NCBI GenBank assembly: GCA_045587025.1
Contig: JAZNBK010000023.1
Span: 1-16,055, forward strand
Source: UBA1740 sp045587025
GTDB lineage: Bacteria; Bacillota; Clostridia; Oscillospirales; CAG-272
Direction of reading: 5' to 3'
Length of the DNA stretch: 16,055 bases
Shown in pieces: positions 1 through 8,336 of this stretch. The notes under the pieces were generated by a model. The model searched no databases. It saw only the letters and a program-made list of their open reading frames with translations, and was not told the origin of the DNA. Numbering within the stretch: the first letter of the stretch is position 1; every line of letters starts with the position of its first letter. The position numbers and the translations under genes are program-made.

Positions 1-251
1 TTCGCAAACGCGATATATTTTCGCTTGCGTGAAAATGCGATATTACCTCCCTTTTGGTCGGTAGCGATATGATATAAATTCCTCGCGCCAAGCATACTAC
101 ACGCCCAAAGGGCATATCGCATCGAAGATATATCGCACGCACGCGCGTATATCACAAATCCCACGAGGGATTTATATCGCTGCGTAGTGTCCTTAAGGGC
201 ACTACGCTAAGTGAACGCTTTTTCTTTTGCAAAGCATAAAGCTTTTCAAAT
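1..251. repeat. Palindrome-rich intergenic repeat element
   Basis: No gene is visible here. The stretch carries three copies of GCGATAT at 10-16, 37-43 and 64-70, spaced exactly 27 nt apart. These are followed by four copies of the reverse-complement word ATATCRC at 114-120, 130-136, 149-155 and 174-180. Between and beyond them lie perfect or near-perfect hairpins: AAATCCC/GGGATTT around ACGA (156-173), and an 11-bp stem with a TTAA loop (182-207). An imperfect stem at 226-250 sits just after the malQ stop. The segment at 71-87 (GATATAAATTCCTCGCG) resembles the reverse complement of the 156-177 unit, so the element looks like inverted copies of related units. This resembles REP/BIME-type or MITE-like interspersed repeats. 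No transposase is present, and copy number elsewhere in the genome cannot be seen from here. Confidence 0.6.
182..207. repeat. 11-bp stem hairpin with TTAA loop
   Basis: GCGTAGTGTCC (182-192) pairs with GGGCACTACGC (197-207) around a TTAA loop, with one T-G wobble. It lies about 45 nt beyond the malQ stop (malQ is read on the minus strand). It has no T-run on either side, so it is not a classical intrinsic terminator. It could still protect the malQ mRNA 3' end, or simply be the end unit of the adjoining repeat element. Confidence 0.6.
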
Positions 252-1688
252 TCAAGTATCGCTTGACGAGCGTCTTGCATATATCCCGTTCATATGAGAA
301 AGAGCGCGCCAGTCGATAGAATCCAACTGCTCCTCCGTTATGCGATAGCGCCAGTTTCCTTGCGCTCTGCCGGGGGTATTTATCCGAGTGTCCGCTCCGT
401 ATTTCAGGAGGTCTTGGATAGGGAATATAACCGTGCCTGCCGTGCTCATCATAAGAGCGCGAATAGTAGCGAAAATGGCATCCTCGGGATTTCCGAGATA
501 GTCGAGGACGTTTTTTCTCGTGTTTTCGTCAAGCTCCCATAAAAATCCGAGTAAAGTATTGTTGTCATGCGTGCCTGTGTAGGCAATCAGGTTTTCTTTA
601 TAATTGTGCGGGAGATGCGGAGAATACGGATTCCCGTCAAAGCCGAACTGAAAGACCGCCATTCCGGGATATCCGCTATAAGCGAGGAGGGCGTCGGTAT
701 CTTCGTCTATGATGCCGAGATTTTCCGCCCAGATGAGCTTGTCTTTTGAGATTTCCGAAAATGCGTCTATAAGCTTTTCACGAGGGCCTATCTCCCAGCG
801 CCCTTCCTTTGCGCTCTTCGCCTCTGCGGGAATCGACCAATAGGCGCTTATCGCGCGGAAGTGGTCTATTCTGATACCGTCGAAAAGGGATAGCATATAA
901 GAGAGACGCGCCTTCCACCAGGAATATCCGTCCTCTTCCATTTTCGCCCAATTGTAAATGGGATTTCCCCAAAGCTGTCCGTCCTCGCAGAAATAGTCGG
1001 GAGGAACTCCCGCGACGCGCGTGGGCAAATATCTCTCGTCAAGCAAAAATTGCTCGGGCGACGAGTAAACGTCGTAGCTGTCAAAGGAGACGTAAAAGGG
1101 AATATCACCTATTATCCGTATATTTTTTTCGCTTGCGTAGGCGTGGAGCTTGCTCCACTGTCTGTGGAACTCGTACTGAATGAACTGCCAAGCAAAAAGG
1201 TCGTCGTCCTCGGGGGCTTTTTTGATCCATTCGGTCCAGCATTTATTATCGTTTGCATATCTTAATGCGAGAAATTTGCAGGAGTCGGCAACAAGGGGAT
1301 TTTTGCCGAGAAATTCCTCGACGGGCGCTCTGTCCTTCAATCTCAATGCGGCTTTTTTTAGAAAATCATAGCGCTTTTCTGCCAATATATCGTACCGACA
1401 GAGATAGGGGTCGTCTACTCTTTGCGCTATTTCCTCGTCCTCGGTAACAAGTCCCTGCTTTAAAAGCTCGGCGGGGTCTATAAAATACATATTACCTGAA
1501 AAGGATGAATAGGACATATAGGGAGAGTTGTGAGAATCGGTGATGCCGAAGGGAAGAACCTGCCAAAAAGAAAAATTACTCGCCGAAATTTTGTCTATCC
1601 ATTTATACGCACCGTCGCCAAAGGTTCCGCATCCGTATTTTCCGGGGATGCTGAACATCGGCATAAGAATACCGCTTTTCCTTTTCAT
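252..1688 (-). CDS. malQ: 4-alpha-glucanotransferase (amylomaltase, GH77)
   Basis: Cytosolic glucanotransferase that moves alpha-1,4-glucan segments between maltooligosaccharides, releasing glucose and giving longer chains for phosphorylase. The 478-aa length is close to the usual roughly 500 aa. Family motifs are all present: the N-terminal WQVLPFGITDSHNSPY block (residues 42-57), the VAGVPPDYF loop (225-233), the nucleophile Asp275 in RIDHFR, the acid/base Glu322 in WAENLG and the third carboxylate Asp375 in TGTHDNNT. The start is supported by AAGGAGG a few nt upstream. A consensus promoter sits about 175 nt upstream on the same strand. The gene is divergent from the glycogen operon, which suggests shared control and a role in recycling the short glucans left by GlgP and the GH13 enzyme. 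The function call is firm; the physiological direction is inference. Confidence 0.96.
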   Translation of the reverse strand: MKRKSGILMPMFSIPGKYGCGTFGDGAYKWIDKISASNFSFWQVLPFGITDSHNSPYMSYSSFSGNMYFIDPAELLKQGLVTEDEEIAQRVDDPYLCRYDILAEKRYDFLKKAALRLKDRAPVEEFLGKNPLVADSCKFLALRYANDNKCWTEWIKKAPEDDDLFAWQFIQYEFHRQWSKLHAYASEKNIRIIGDIPFYVSFDSYDVYSSPEQFLLDERYLPTRVAGVPPDYFCEDGQLWGNPIYNWAKMEEDGYSWWKARLSYMLSLFDGIRIDHFRAISAYWSIPAEAKSAKEGRWEIGPREKLIDAFSEISKDKLIWAENLGIIDEDTDALLAYSGYPGMAVFQFGFDGNPYSPHLPHNYKENLIAYTGTHDNNTLLGFLWELDENTRKNVLDYLGNPEDAIFATIRALMMSTAGTVIFPIQDLLKYGADTRINTPGRAQGNWRYRITEEQLDSIDWRALSHMNGIYARRSSSDT

Positions 1689-1736
1689 AAGGTCCTCCTT
1701 GCTTTACGATTTCATATATTAAAGGCGAGTGGCGGG

Positions 1737-1748
1737 ATATGCGCATAT
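1737..1748. promoter_or_regulatory. 12-bp perfect palindrome in malQ leader
   Basis: ATATGCGCATAT is a perfect 12-bp palindrome located between the predicted malQ transcription start and its ribosome binding site. Its half-word GCGCATAT recurs at 1795-1802, next to a second inverted repeat (CATAT at 1798-1802, ATATG at 1808-1812). Such symmetry would suit a dimeric repressor of malQ, but no regulator gene lies in the window and an AT-rich palindrome can arise by chance. Confidence 0.3.
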
Positions 1749-1861
1749 AGAAAAAGGGAAAATTCAAGCTTTTATGGATTTTTCTCGATTTTTAGCGCAT
1801 ATTAATTATATGAAAATTCACTTCGCCGCTCTTTTTATGACGCAAAATATTTCTGTTTTTA

Positions 1862-1890
1862 ATTATAAACCACAATTCTTTTTCTGTCAA
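1862..1890 (-). promoter_or_regulatory. SigA-type promoter for malQ
   Basis: On the minus strand TTGACA (1890-1885) is followed after exactly 17 nt by TATAAT (1867-1862). Both boxes match the consensus fully. Transcription would start near 1855 and give malQ a leader of about 165 nt. There is no extended -10 TG. Confidence 0.75.
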
Positions 1891-1942
1891 TAAAATTCTT
1901 CCAAGACAAGCTATATCCTTTGGAAAAACTGTCAAAAAACTA

Positions 1943-1971
1943 TATACAAAACGTTAAATTTGTGTTATAAT
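1943..1971 (+). promoter_or_regulatory. SigA-type promoter for the glg operon
   Basis: TATAAT at 1966-1971 has an extended -10 TG at 1963-1964. At 17-nt spacing the -35 position reads TATACA (1943-1948), four of six consensus bases. The predicted start is near 1978, just before the first hairpin of the leader. This is the best plus-strand promoter in the divergent region. It lies only about 50 nt from the opposing malQ promoter, so a regulator bound between them could act on both. Confidence 0.65.
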
Positions 1972-1977
1972 ATACGC

Positions 1978-2152
1978 AGGAACACTTGTCTTATAGGTGT
2001 TTGGTATACGCCCTGTGCGCACTCTGTGCGCCTGCGCTCTTGAATCAGGTCATGAAAATGTCCTTGCGAGCAAACATTTTTGCTCGTAATATAATGAAAT
2101 CATGGGGCAGTATATATTTTAAAAACGAACAAAAGAACGGAGGTCTTGCGCA
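1978..2152 (+). promoter_or_regulatory. Structured 5' leader of glgC with four hairpins
   Basis: Between the predicted start and the glgC ATG lie four hairpins in a row. They are AACACTT/AGGTGTT with a 7-nt loop (1981-2001), GCGCAC/GTGCGC with a TCT loop (2017-2031), AGG-T-CAT/ATG-T-CCT with a GAAA tetraloop and one T-T mismatch (2047-2064), and CGAGCAAA/TTTGCTCG with a CATT loop (2067-2086). An AT-rich unpaired stretch (2087-2138) leads to the GGAGG at 2139-2143. None of the hairpins is followed by a T-run, so a simple terminator-attenuator is not visible. I do not recognise a named riboswitch class. It may be a regulatory leader, a protein-binding site or an mRNA-stabilising structure. Confidence 0.5.
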
Positions 2153-3343
2153 ATGAAATTTAAAAAGAAGGAATGTGTGGCTATGATATTGGCAGGCGGT
2201 CAGGGAAGTCGTCTTATGGTACTCACCGAGAATACCGCCAAGCCCGCCGTGCCGTTTGGAGGAAAATACAGATTGATTGACTTTCCTCTCTCAAATTGCG
2301 TTAATTCAGGCATTGATACGGTAGGAATACTGACGCAGTATCAGCCCCTCCAGCTTAACGAATATATAGGAAACGGCTCGCCGTGGGGATTGAACAGCAC
2401 GAACGGAGGAATTCACGTCCTCTCTCCGTATTCAAAGAGCGCAAGCTCCGAGTGGTATAAGGGTACGGCGAACGCTATCTTCCAGAACCTTTCCTTTATA
2501 GACAGATATAACCCCACGCACGTGCTTATCCTTTCGGGAGACCACGTTTATAAAATGGATTATTCTCGCATGATGGCGGAGCACGTAAGAAACGAGGCGG
2601 ATTGCACTATCGCGGTTCTCAACGTGTCGCTCGACGAGGCGTCGAGATTCGGTATAATGAACGCCGACGAGAACGGAAAGATTTACGAGTTCGAGGAGAA
2701 GCCCAAGGTGCCGAAGAGCACGAAGGCGTCTATGGGCGTTTACGTTTTCCGCTGGGAAGTTCTCAGAGAATATCTTATATCCGATAACGAGGACCCCGAG
2801 TCGAGCAACGATTTCGGGAAGAATATCATCCCCCGTATGCTTGCCGACGACTATCGGCTCTTCGCCTACGAGTTCGACGGCTATTGGAAGGACGTCGGAA
2901 CGATAGAGAGCTTGTGGCAGTCCAATATGGATATCCTCGGCGATAAGCCGGCTCTTAATATGAGAGACAGCGACTCCTATATTTACGCGAGAAACTACGC
3001 TCATCCGAGCAGCTATATAGCTCCTGAGTCGAAGATAGTAAATTCCTACATAGCGGAGGGAAGCACCGTGTATGGCAAGGTGTATAACTCGATAATCTCG
3101 ACGGGATGCGTTATTGAAAAGGACGCCGAGATACACGATAGCTTTATTATGCCCGACGCTACCATCGAAAATCATTCGATGATAAGATACGCCATTATCG
3201 GAGAGGGCGCTACCGTGCACGCAAACGCACGTATAGGCGACAACCCCCAATTCTACAAAGAGGAAGAGTGGGGAATTGCGGTCGTCGGCAAGGACAAGGA
3301 AGTAGAGCAGAACAAGATACTTTTGCCGAAGGAAATTTATTGA
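2153..3343 (+). CDS. glgC: Glucose-1-phosphate adenylyltransferase, catalytic subunit
   Basis: Makes ADP-glucose and pyrophosphate from ATP and glucose-1-phosphate, the committed step of bacterial glycogen synthesis in the cytosol. The 396-aa protein has the nucleotide-binding loop LAGGQGSRL (13-21), the AKPAVPFGGKYR block (29-40), the GSPWGLN substrate loop (75-81), the metal-site Asp130 in SGDHVYKMDY, the sugar-phosphate motif FEEKP (180-184) and YWKDVGT (244-250). A C-terminal left-handed beta-helix follows, marked by hexapeptide-like repeats from about residue 285. GGAGG lies 9 nt before the ATG. It is the first gene of the glycogen operon and is followed after 13 nt by its homologue glgD. 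In Firmicutes the two proteins are known to form a hetero-oligomer. Activity is likely limited by its effectors, but those cannot be read from sequence. Confidence 0.97.
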   Translation: MKFKKKECVAMILAGGQGSRLMVLTENTAKPAVPFGGKYRLIDFPLSNCVNSGIDTVGILTQYQPLQLNEYIGNGSPWGLNSTNGGIHVLSPYSKSASSEWYKGTANAIFQNLSFIDRYNPTHVLILSGDHVYKMDYSRMMAEHVRNEADCTIAVLNVSLDEASRFGIMNADENGKIYEFEEKPKVPKSTKASMGVYVFRWEVLREYLISDNEDPESSNDFGKNIIPRMLADDYRLFAYEFDGYWKDVGTIESLWQSNMDILGDKPALNMRDSDSYIYARNYAHPSSYIAPESKIVNSYIAEGSTVYGKVYNSIISTGCVIEKDAEIHDSFIMPDATIENHSMIRYAIIGEGATVHANARIGDNPQFYKEEEWGIAVVGKDKEVEQNKILLPKEIY

Positions 3344-3356
3344 GGAGGACGTCGAT

Positions 3357-4469
3357 ATGAAGGTAATGGGAATTATTTTTTCAAACATCTATGATAGCGC
3401 TCTTGGCGAGCTTACGAATCACAGAACGGTGGCGTCGCTCCCCTTCGGCGGAAGATACAGGCAGGTGGACTTTGCCCTGTCTAATATGTCCAATTCAGGC
3501 ATCTACAAGGTCGGAATAATCACGAAATACAATTACCGCTCGCTTATGGACCATCTCGGTACCTGTAGCGCGTGGGACCTTAACAGAAAAAACGAGGGCG
3601 TCGTCTTTCTTCCCCCATTTGCTGACGGCAATACCGGACTTGTTTACAGAGGAAAGCTCGAGGCGCTTTATTCCGCCGTGCATTTTATAAATAATCCAGC
3701 TTATGACTATGTCGTCGTTTGCGATTCCACCGTGCTTTGTAATATTAATTTCAGGGATGCTGTGAAAAAGCACATAAAATCCAAAAATGACGTAACTGTT
3801 ATAGCTAACGCCAATCGCTCAGGAAAGAACTTTCCGCTCGTGCTTAAGACAGCTGCTGACGGCTCCGTTACCGAGATGAAGGTAAACGCCACACCCGAAA
3901 AGGACGAGCTCGTGGGAATGGGAATGTTCGTTATAAGCCGAGAGCTTCTCGTTGAGGCGATAACCGATTCTTATTCCAAGGGATATATACACTTTGAGCG
4001 GGATTACCTCCAGCGTAAATTCAACGAAAACGCCCTTCGGCTCGGCGCATATCAGTTCGACGGCGTCGTTTTGAACAACGGCGACGTAGAGAGCTATTAT
4101 AAGAATAATATGGCTCTTTTGGACAAGGACGTAAGAGACGGTATCTTTTTGCCCGAATTCCCGATATATACGAAGGTTAGAGACGAGGCGCCCACCTATT
4201 ACGGCGAGGGCTCGGACGTCTCAAATTGTATCGTTGCGGACGGGTGCGTTATGCGCGGAGAGGTCAGCGACAGCGTTCTTTTCCGCAAGGTGCGTGTCGA
4301 AAAAGGAGCTAAGGTAAAATCGAGTATAATTATGCAGGGCGCAAGGATAGGAGAGGGCGCTCAGCTTGAATGTGTTATCCTCGACAAAAACGTTATAGTC
4401 ACAGCGGGCGCAGTTTTAAAGGGAACACCTAAGCACCCCGTTATAGTTAAAAAGGGAGAAACCGTATGA
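3357..4469 (+). CDS. glgD: GlgC-like regulatory subunit GlgD
   Basis: A 370-aa paralogue of GlgC, of the type that partners GlgC in Gram-positive bacteria and raises its activity rather than catalysing the reaction itself. The fold is retained: PFGGRYRQVDFALSN (29-43) parallels GlgC, and a C-terminal beta-helix domain follows. Catalytic features are lost. The GGxGxRL loop is replaced by SNIYDSAL (9-16). The GlgC SGDHVYKMD segment corresponds to DSTVLCNIN (123-131), with the metal Asp missing. The GlgC YWKDVGT corresponds to VVLNNGD (237-243). GAGGAGGA overlaps the glgC stop and gives strong coupled initiation. The final ATGA is shared with the glgA start. Confidence 0.95.
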   Translation: MKVMGIIFSNIYDSALGELTNHRTVASLPFGGRYRQVDFALSNMSNSGIYKVGIITKYNYRSLMDHLGTCSAWDLNRKNEGVVFLPPFADGNTGLVYRGKLEALYSAVHFINNPAYDYVVVCDSTVLCNINFRDAVKKHIKSKNDVTVIANANRSGKNFPLVLKTAADGSVTEMKVNATPEKDELVGMGMFVISRELLVEAITDSYSKGYIHFERDYLQRKFNENALRLGAYQFDGVVLNNGDVESYYKNNMALLDKDVRDGIFLPEFPIYTKVRDEAPTYYGEGSDVSNCIVADGCVMRGEVSDSVLFRKVRVEKGAKVKSSIIMQGARIGEGAQLECVILDKNVIVTAGAVLKGTPKHPVIVKKGETV

Positions 4470-5902
4470 AAATAGTTTTTGCGGCGAGCGAAGCTGCGCC
4501 GTTTATAAAAACGGGAGGTCTGGGCGATGTTGCCCAGGCGCTCCCCGTTGCGTTATCTGAATACAAGGGCAACGAAATATTGCTTTTTTTGCCCTACTAT
4601 GCGAGTATAAAAAACGATCCCGCCATTGCCGTAGAGCGAGTGGCGGAATTTGAAACACCGCTTTCCTGGAGAAAATCCTATACAGGACTTATGCGATTAA
4701 AAAGCAAGAAGCGCAAGCTTCAGGTGTATTTTATAGATAACGAATATTATTTTTGCAGAAATAACGTCTACGGCGAGCACGACGACGGCGAGCGCTTCGC
4801 TTTCTTCAGTAAGGCGATACTCGAGTCGCTCGTTTATATGGGCATAAAGCCCGATATCATTCACTGTAACGATTGGCAGACCGCGCTTATTCCAACTCTG
4901 CTTCACGCATTTTATAACGAAGCGTTAGGAGGGGTGAGGACGGTATTTACTATCCACAATATTGAATATCAGGGTTGGGCGCATCCGTATTTTCTCGGCG
5001 AGGTTCTCGGACTTTCGAGCTACTATGAAAACACTTTGGCGTATAACGGCTCGCTCAACTTTGTTAAGGGGGCTATCCTGGATTGCGACGCGCTCACCAC
5101 GGTTTCGCGCACTTATGCAAAGGAGATATGCTATCCGTATTTTGCGCACGGGCTTTCGGGCGTTATTTGCGACCACGCCTTCAAGACGGTAGGAATAGTT
5201 AACGGTATAGATATGCGCACAAACGATCCTGCGACCGATACCGCATTACCGAGAAATTATCAAGTCAGCGACTTCGAGTGTGGAAAAGCGGAATGTAAGA
5301 CGGAGCTGCAGGCGCAGCTCGGGCTTCCCGTAAATCCGAAAATTCCTATGATAGGTCTCGTATCACGACTCGTTGGGCACAAGGGACTTGACATTATTTG
5401 CGAAGCTATCGACCAGATTATGACGTCCGACGTTCAGTTCGTCATAATCGGAACGGGCGATAAGGAATACGAGCAAAAGCTAAAGGACGCGGCCGAGCGA
5501 TATCCGAGCAAGCTTTCGGTAAATCTTTGCTTTAATCGCAAGCTGGCGTCTCAGATATATGCGGCGAGCGACATCTATCTTATGCCCTCAAAAAGCGAGC
5601 CATGCGGACTTTCTCAGCTTCTCGCCATGCATTACGGAGCCGTTCCGATAGTTCACGAAACGGGAGGACTGAAGGATACGGTCATACCGTTCAATTATGC
5701 GACAGGCGAAGGCCTCGGCTTCACCTTCCAGAGATTTTGCCGGGAAGATATGCTCGACGCATTCTATCGCGCGCTTGACGTTTATTTTAACAACAGCGAG
5801 GCGTGGCACAGAGTCGTTTATAACGGAATGACCGCCGACTTTTCATGGAAGAAGCCCGCGCTCGAATATATGGAGCTTTATAAAAAAATAACGAAAGAAT
5901 AA
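4466..5902 (+). CDS. glgA: Glycogen synthase (ADP-glucose type, GT5)
   Basis: Transfers glucosyl units from ADP-glucose to the non-reducing end of alpha-1,4-glucan. The 478-aa length is typical of bacterial GT5. The N-terminal Rossmann domain carries the ADP-glucose binding motif KTGGLGDV (15-22). HCNDWQTALIP (133-143) and TIHNIEYQGWAH (162-173) follow. The C-terminal domain begins near the VSRLVGHKG segment (299-307). The catalytic Glu378 is in SEPCGLSQL, followed by the HETGGLKDTV loop (397-406). The ATG overlaps the glgD stop by four bases (ATGA), implying translational coupling and matched amounts of GlgD and GlgA. The segment after NGID (247-250) is slightly unusual (MRTNDPATD), but all key residues are present. 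Confidence 0.97.
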   Translation: MKIVFAASEAAPFIKTGGLGDVAQALPVALSEYKGNEILLFLPYYASIKNDPAIAVERVAEFETPLSWRKSYTGLMRLKSKKRKLQVYFIDNEYYFCRNNVYGEHDDGERFAFFSKAILESLVYMGIKPDIIHCNDWQTALIPTLLHAFYNEALGGVRTVFTIHNIEYQGWAHPYFLGEVLGLSSYYENTLAYNGSLNFVKGAILDCDALTTVSRTYAKEICYPYFAHGLSGVICDHAFKTVGIVNGIDMRTNDPATDTALPRNYQVSDFECGKAECKTELQAQLGLPVNPKIPMIGLVSRLVGHKGLDIICEAIDQIMTSDVQFVIIGTGDKEYEQKLKDAAERYPSKLSVNLCFNRKLASQIYAASDIYLMPSKSEPCGLSQLLAMHYGAVPIVHETGGLKDTVIPFNYATGEGLGFTFQRFCREDMLDAFYRALDVYFNNSEAWHRVVYNGMTADFSWKKPALEYMELYKKITKE

Positions 5903-5929
5903 CCCCGGCATTAAAGGAGATCCGACACA

Positions 5930-8335
5930 ATGCAAAAGAAACACGAAGAATTACTCGCAAAACTTAACGAAACGTCGGTAAGACTGTTTTCATGCAGTCT
6001 CGCCGAGACAACAGAAAAGCAGGCGTATAAGATCCTTTGCACCTTACTCAGAGAAAAGCTTGCAAAAAAGAGAAAGGAATATAAGGATTCGTATAAGGTG
6101 AAAGACAGAAAAAAGGTCTACTATATGTCTATGGAGTTTTTGGTAGGTACGTCTTTACGCAACAATCTATATAACTTAGGAATTGAAAAGGATTGCAGAG
6201 AGGTCCTTAAAAGTCAGGGCTTCAATATAGATAATCTGTATGCGCTCGATCCCGACGCAGGGCTTGGAAACGGCGGTCTCGGCCGTCTCGCTTCCTGTTA
6301 TCTTGACTGCCTTACGGGAAACGACCTCCCCGCGACCGGTTTTTCTATCCGCTATGAATTTGGAATATTCAAGCAGAAGATAGTTGACGGCTGGCAGCTC
6401 GAATTTCCTGACAACTGGCTTGAAAGAGGCGAGGTATGGCTTCAGCCGAGAAACGACGAGAGCTATGAGATTAAATTCGGCGGAAAGGTCAACGAATGGT
6501 ATGACAACGGACAGTTCCGTATAGCGCAGACCGACTATCAGAGCGTCATCGCCGTGCCCTACGATATGTATATTTCGGGCTATGATTGCAAGGCGGTAAA
6601 TAAGCTGGTGCTCTGGAGCGCAAAGCTTCCGAGCTTTGATATGGGCGCTTTCTCACGTGGAGAATATGTGCGCTCTCTTGAAAAAAACACAATGGCAGAG
6701 GTTATCTCAAAGGTTCTTTATCCGGCGGATAATCACGTCGAGGGAAAGAGATTGCGTTTAAAGCAGCAGTACCTGCTTGTAAGCGCCTCGTTGCAGAGCA
6801 TTTTGAACGAGCATCTTAAAAAGCACAAAACGCTAAAAAATCTGCCCGACTACGTTGCAATTCATATAAACGACACACATCCCGCTCTTTGCGTACCTGA
6901 GCTCATGCGTCTTTTGATGGATGAGCACGGCTTCGGCTGGGACGAGGCGTGGGAGATAGCGGAAAAGACGCTCTCCTATACGAACCACACCGTTATGAGC
7001 GAGGCGCTCGAGCGTTGGAGCACCTGGCTCTTTGAAGAGCAGCTGCCGAGAATATATTCGATAGTAAAGGAGATAGACCGCCGCTTCAGACAAAAGCTCA
7101 ACGAGTTCTATCCCGGAGATTACGGGAAGATAAATTATATGGCTGTTATCGACGACGGCGAGGTAAGAATGGCAAATCTTTGTCTCTCCTGCTGTCATAA
7201 GATAAACGGCGTATCAAAGCTCCACACCGAGATACTCAAGGATAGCATATTCAAGGATTATTATCAGATGGATAAGAGCCGTTTCTGTAACGTTACGAAC
7301 GGTATTGCGTACCGCCGTTGGCTATGTCAGTCGAACCCCGAGCTGACCTCGTATCTTTCTAAAATCATAGGCAAGGATTTTATTAAGGACGCTACCGCGC
7401 TTGAATCGCTTTTGAAGTTCAAGGACGATAAGACGGTCCTTGACGAGCTTGCGCGTATAAAGCTTAACAATAAGCGTCGTTTGGCTGCCTATATAGCCGA
7501 AAAGAACGGAGTGAACGTCGATCCAAATTCGCTTTTTGACGTACAGATAAAGAGATTGCACGAGTATAAGCGTCAGCTTTTGAACGTATTGCAGATACTT
7601 TATATGTATAATCATATAAAAACTCATCCGAACGAGGAATTTGCGCCGAGGACCTTCATTTTTGCGGCGAAGGCGTCTGCGGGATACGATATGGCGAAGC
7701 AGATAATATCTCTTATATCCGCAGTATCGAATCTTCTTAATTCGGACCCTGTTACGAAGGACAAAATAAAGGTCGTATTCGTCGAGGATTACCGTGTTTC
7801 TCTTGCAGAGCTTATCGTCCCTGCCGCAGAGATATCCGAGCAGATATCCATTGCGGGTAAGGAGGCGTCTGGAACGGGAAATATGAAGCTTATGATAAAC
7901 GGAGCTGTAACGCTCGGAACTATGGACGGCGCAAACGTTGAGATATTCGAGCAGGTTGGCAGAGAGAATATGTTCTTATTCGGCATGAACGTGGATGAGG
8001 TGAACGACCTCTGGAATAGGGGATATAACCCAAGAGAATTTCTTGCGGCAAACCCCGAGCTTCAGGACGTTATCAATATGCTTACCTCGGGCGTTCTCGG
8101 TCAGCGCTTTGACGCCATTGCGGAATCTCTCGTAACCGACCGTTACGGAGTTGCCGACAGATATATGGCTATCGCAGATTTTGAGGATTATGCAAGAGCG
8201 CAGAGAGAGGTAGGCGAGACCTATCTCAATAAGGACAAATTTATGTCTATGTCTCTTTGCAATATTGCAAAGGCGGGCATATTCTCCGCAGACAGATCGG
8301 TAATGGAATACGCCGAAAATATTTGGAAAATGTAA
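5930..8335 (+). CDS. glgP: Glycogen/alpha-glucan phosphorylase (GT35)
   Basis: Phosphorolytic release of glucose-1-phosphate from alpha-1,4-glucan ends, using pyridoxal phosphate. The 801-aa protein is full length for the bacterial family. Visible landmarks are YYMSMEFLVGTSL near the N terminus (about residues 64-76), GLGNGGLGRLASCYLD (about 108-123), HINDTHPALCVPELMRLL (about 312-329), TNHTVMSEALERWS, VTNGIAYRRWL, DVQIKRLHEYKRQLLN and GTGNMK, whose Lys653 forms the PLP Schiff base. It sits 27 nt after glgA with AAAGGAGAT upstream. The next gene begins only 1 nt after its stop, which argues for joint translation with the GH13 enzyme. Having synthesis and breakdown genes in one operon implies that flux direction is set post-translationally by substrate levels. 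Confidence 0.97.
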   Translation: MQKKHEELLAKLNETSVRLFSCSLAETTEKQAYKILCTLLREKLAKKRKEYKDSYKVKDRKKVYYMSMEFLVGTSLRNNLYNLGIEKDCREVLKSQGFNIDNLYALDPDAGLGNGGLGRLASCYLDCLTGNDLPATGFSIRYEFGIFKQKIVDGWQLEFPDNWLERGEVWLQPRNDESYEIKFGGKVNEWYDNGQFRIAQTDYQSVIAVPYDMYISGYDCKAVNKLVLWSAKLPSFDMGAFSRGEYVRSLEKNTMAEVISKVLYPADNHVEGKRLRLKQQYLLVSASLQSILNEHLKKHKTLKNLPDYVAIHINDTHPALCVPELMRLLMDEHGFGWDEAWEIAEKTLSYTNHTVMSEALERWSTWLFEEQLPRIYSIVKEIDRRFRQKLNEFYPGDYGKINYMAVIDDGEVRMANLCLSCCHKINGVSKLHTEILKDSIFKDYYQMDKSRFCNVTNGIAYRRWLCQSNPELTSYLSKIIGKDFIKDATALESLLKFKDDKTVLDELARIKLNNKRRLAAYIAEKNGVNVDPNSLFDVQIKRLHEYKRQLLNVLQILYMYNHIKTHPNEEFAPRTFIFAAKASAGYDMAKQIISLISAVSNLLNSDPVTKDKIKVVFVEDYRVSLAELIVPAAEISEQISIAGKEASGTGNMKLMINGAVTLGTMDGANVEIFEQVGRENMFLFGMNVDEVNDLWNRGYNPREFLAANPELQDVINMLTSGVLGQRFDAIAESLVTDRYGVADRYMAIADFEDYARAQREVGETYLNKDKFMSMSLCNIAKAGIFSADRSVMEYAENIWKM

Positions 8336-8336
8336 A

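Noticed and set aside
10..70. A CRISPR array suggested by GCGATAT words at 27-nt intervals
   Set aside because: The repeated unit is only about 7 bp, only three copies keep the spacing, the following copies are inverted, and no cas genes are present.
1920..1935. A catabolite-repression (cre-like) site, TTGGAAAAACTGTCAA, upstream of the glgC promoter
   Set aside because: The flanks fit the cre pattern, but the central CG that the motif requires is missing, so I do not call it.
2432..3388. A 318-codon open frame on the minus strand across glgC
   Set aside because: It lies antisense to a fully convincing glgC, has no recognisable motifs and no good ribosome binding site. It is a shadow of glgC codon usage.
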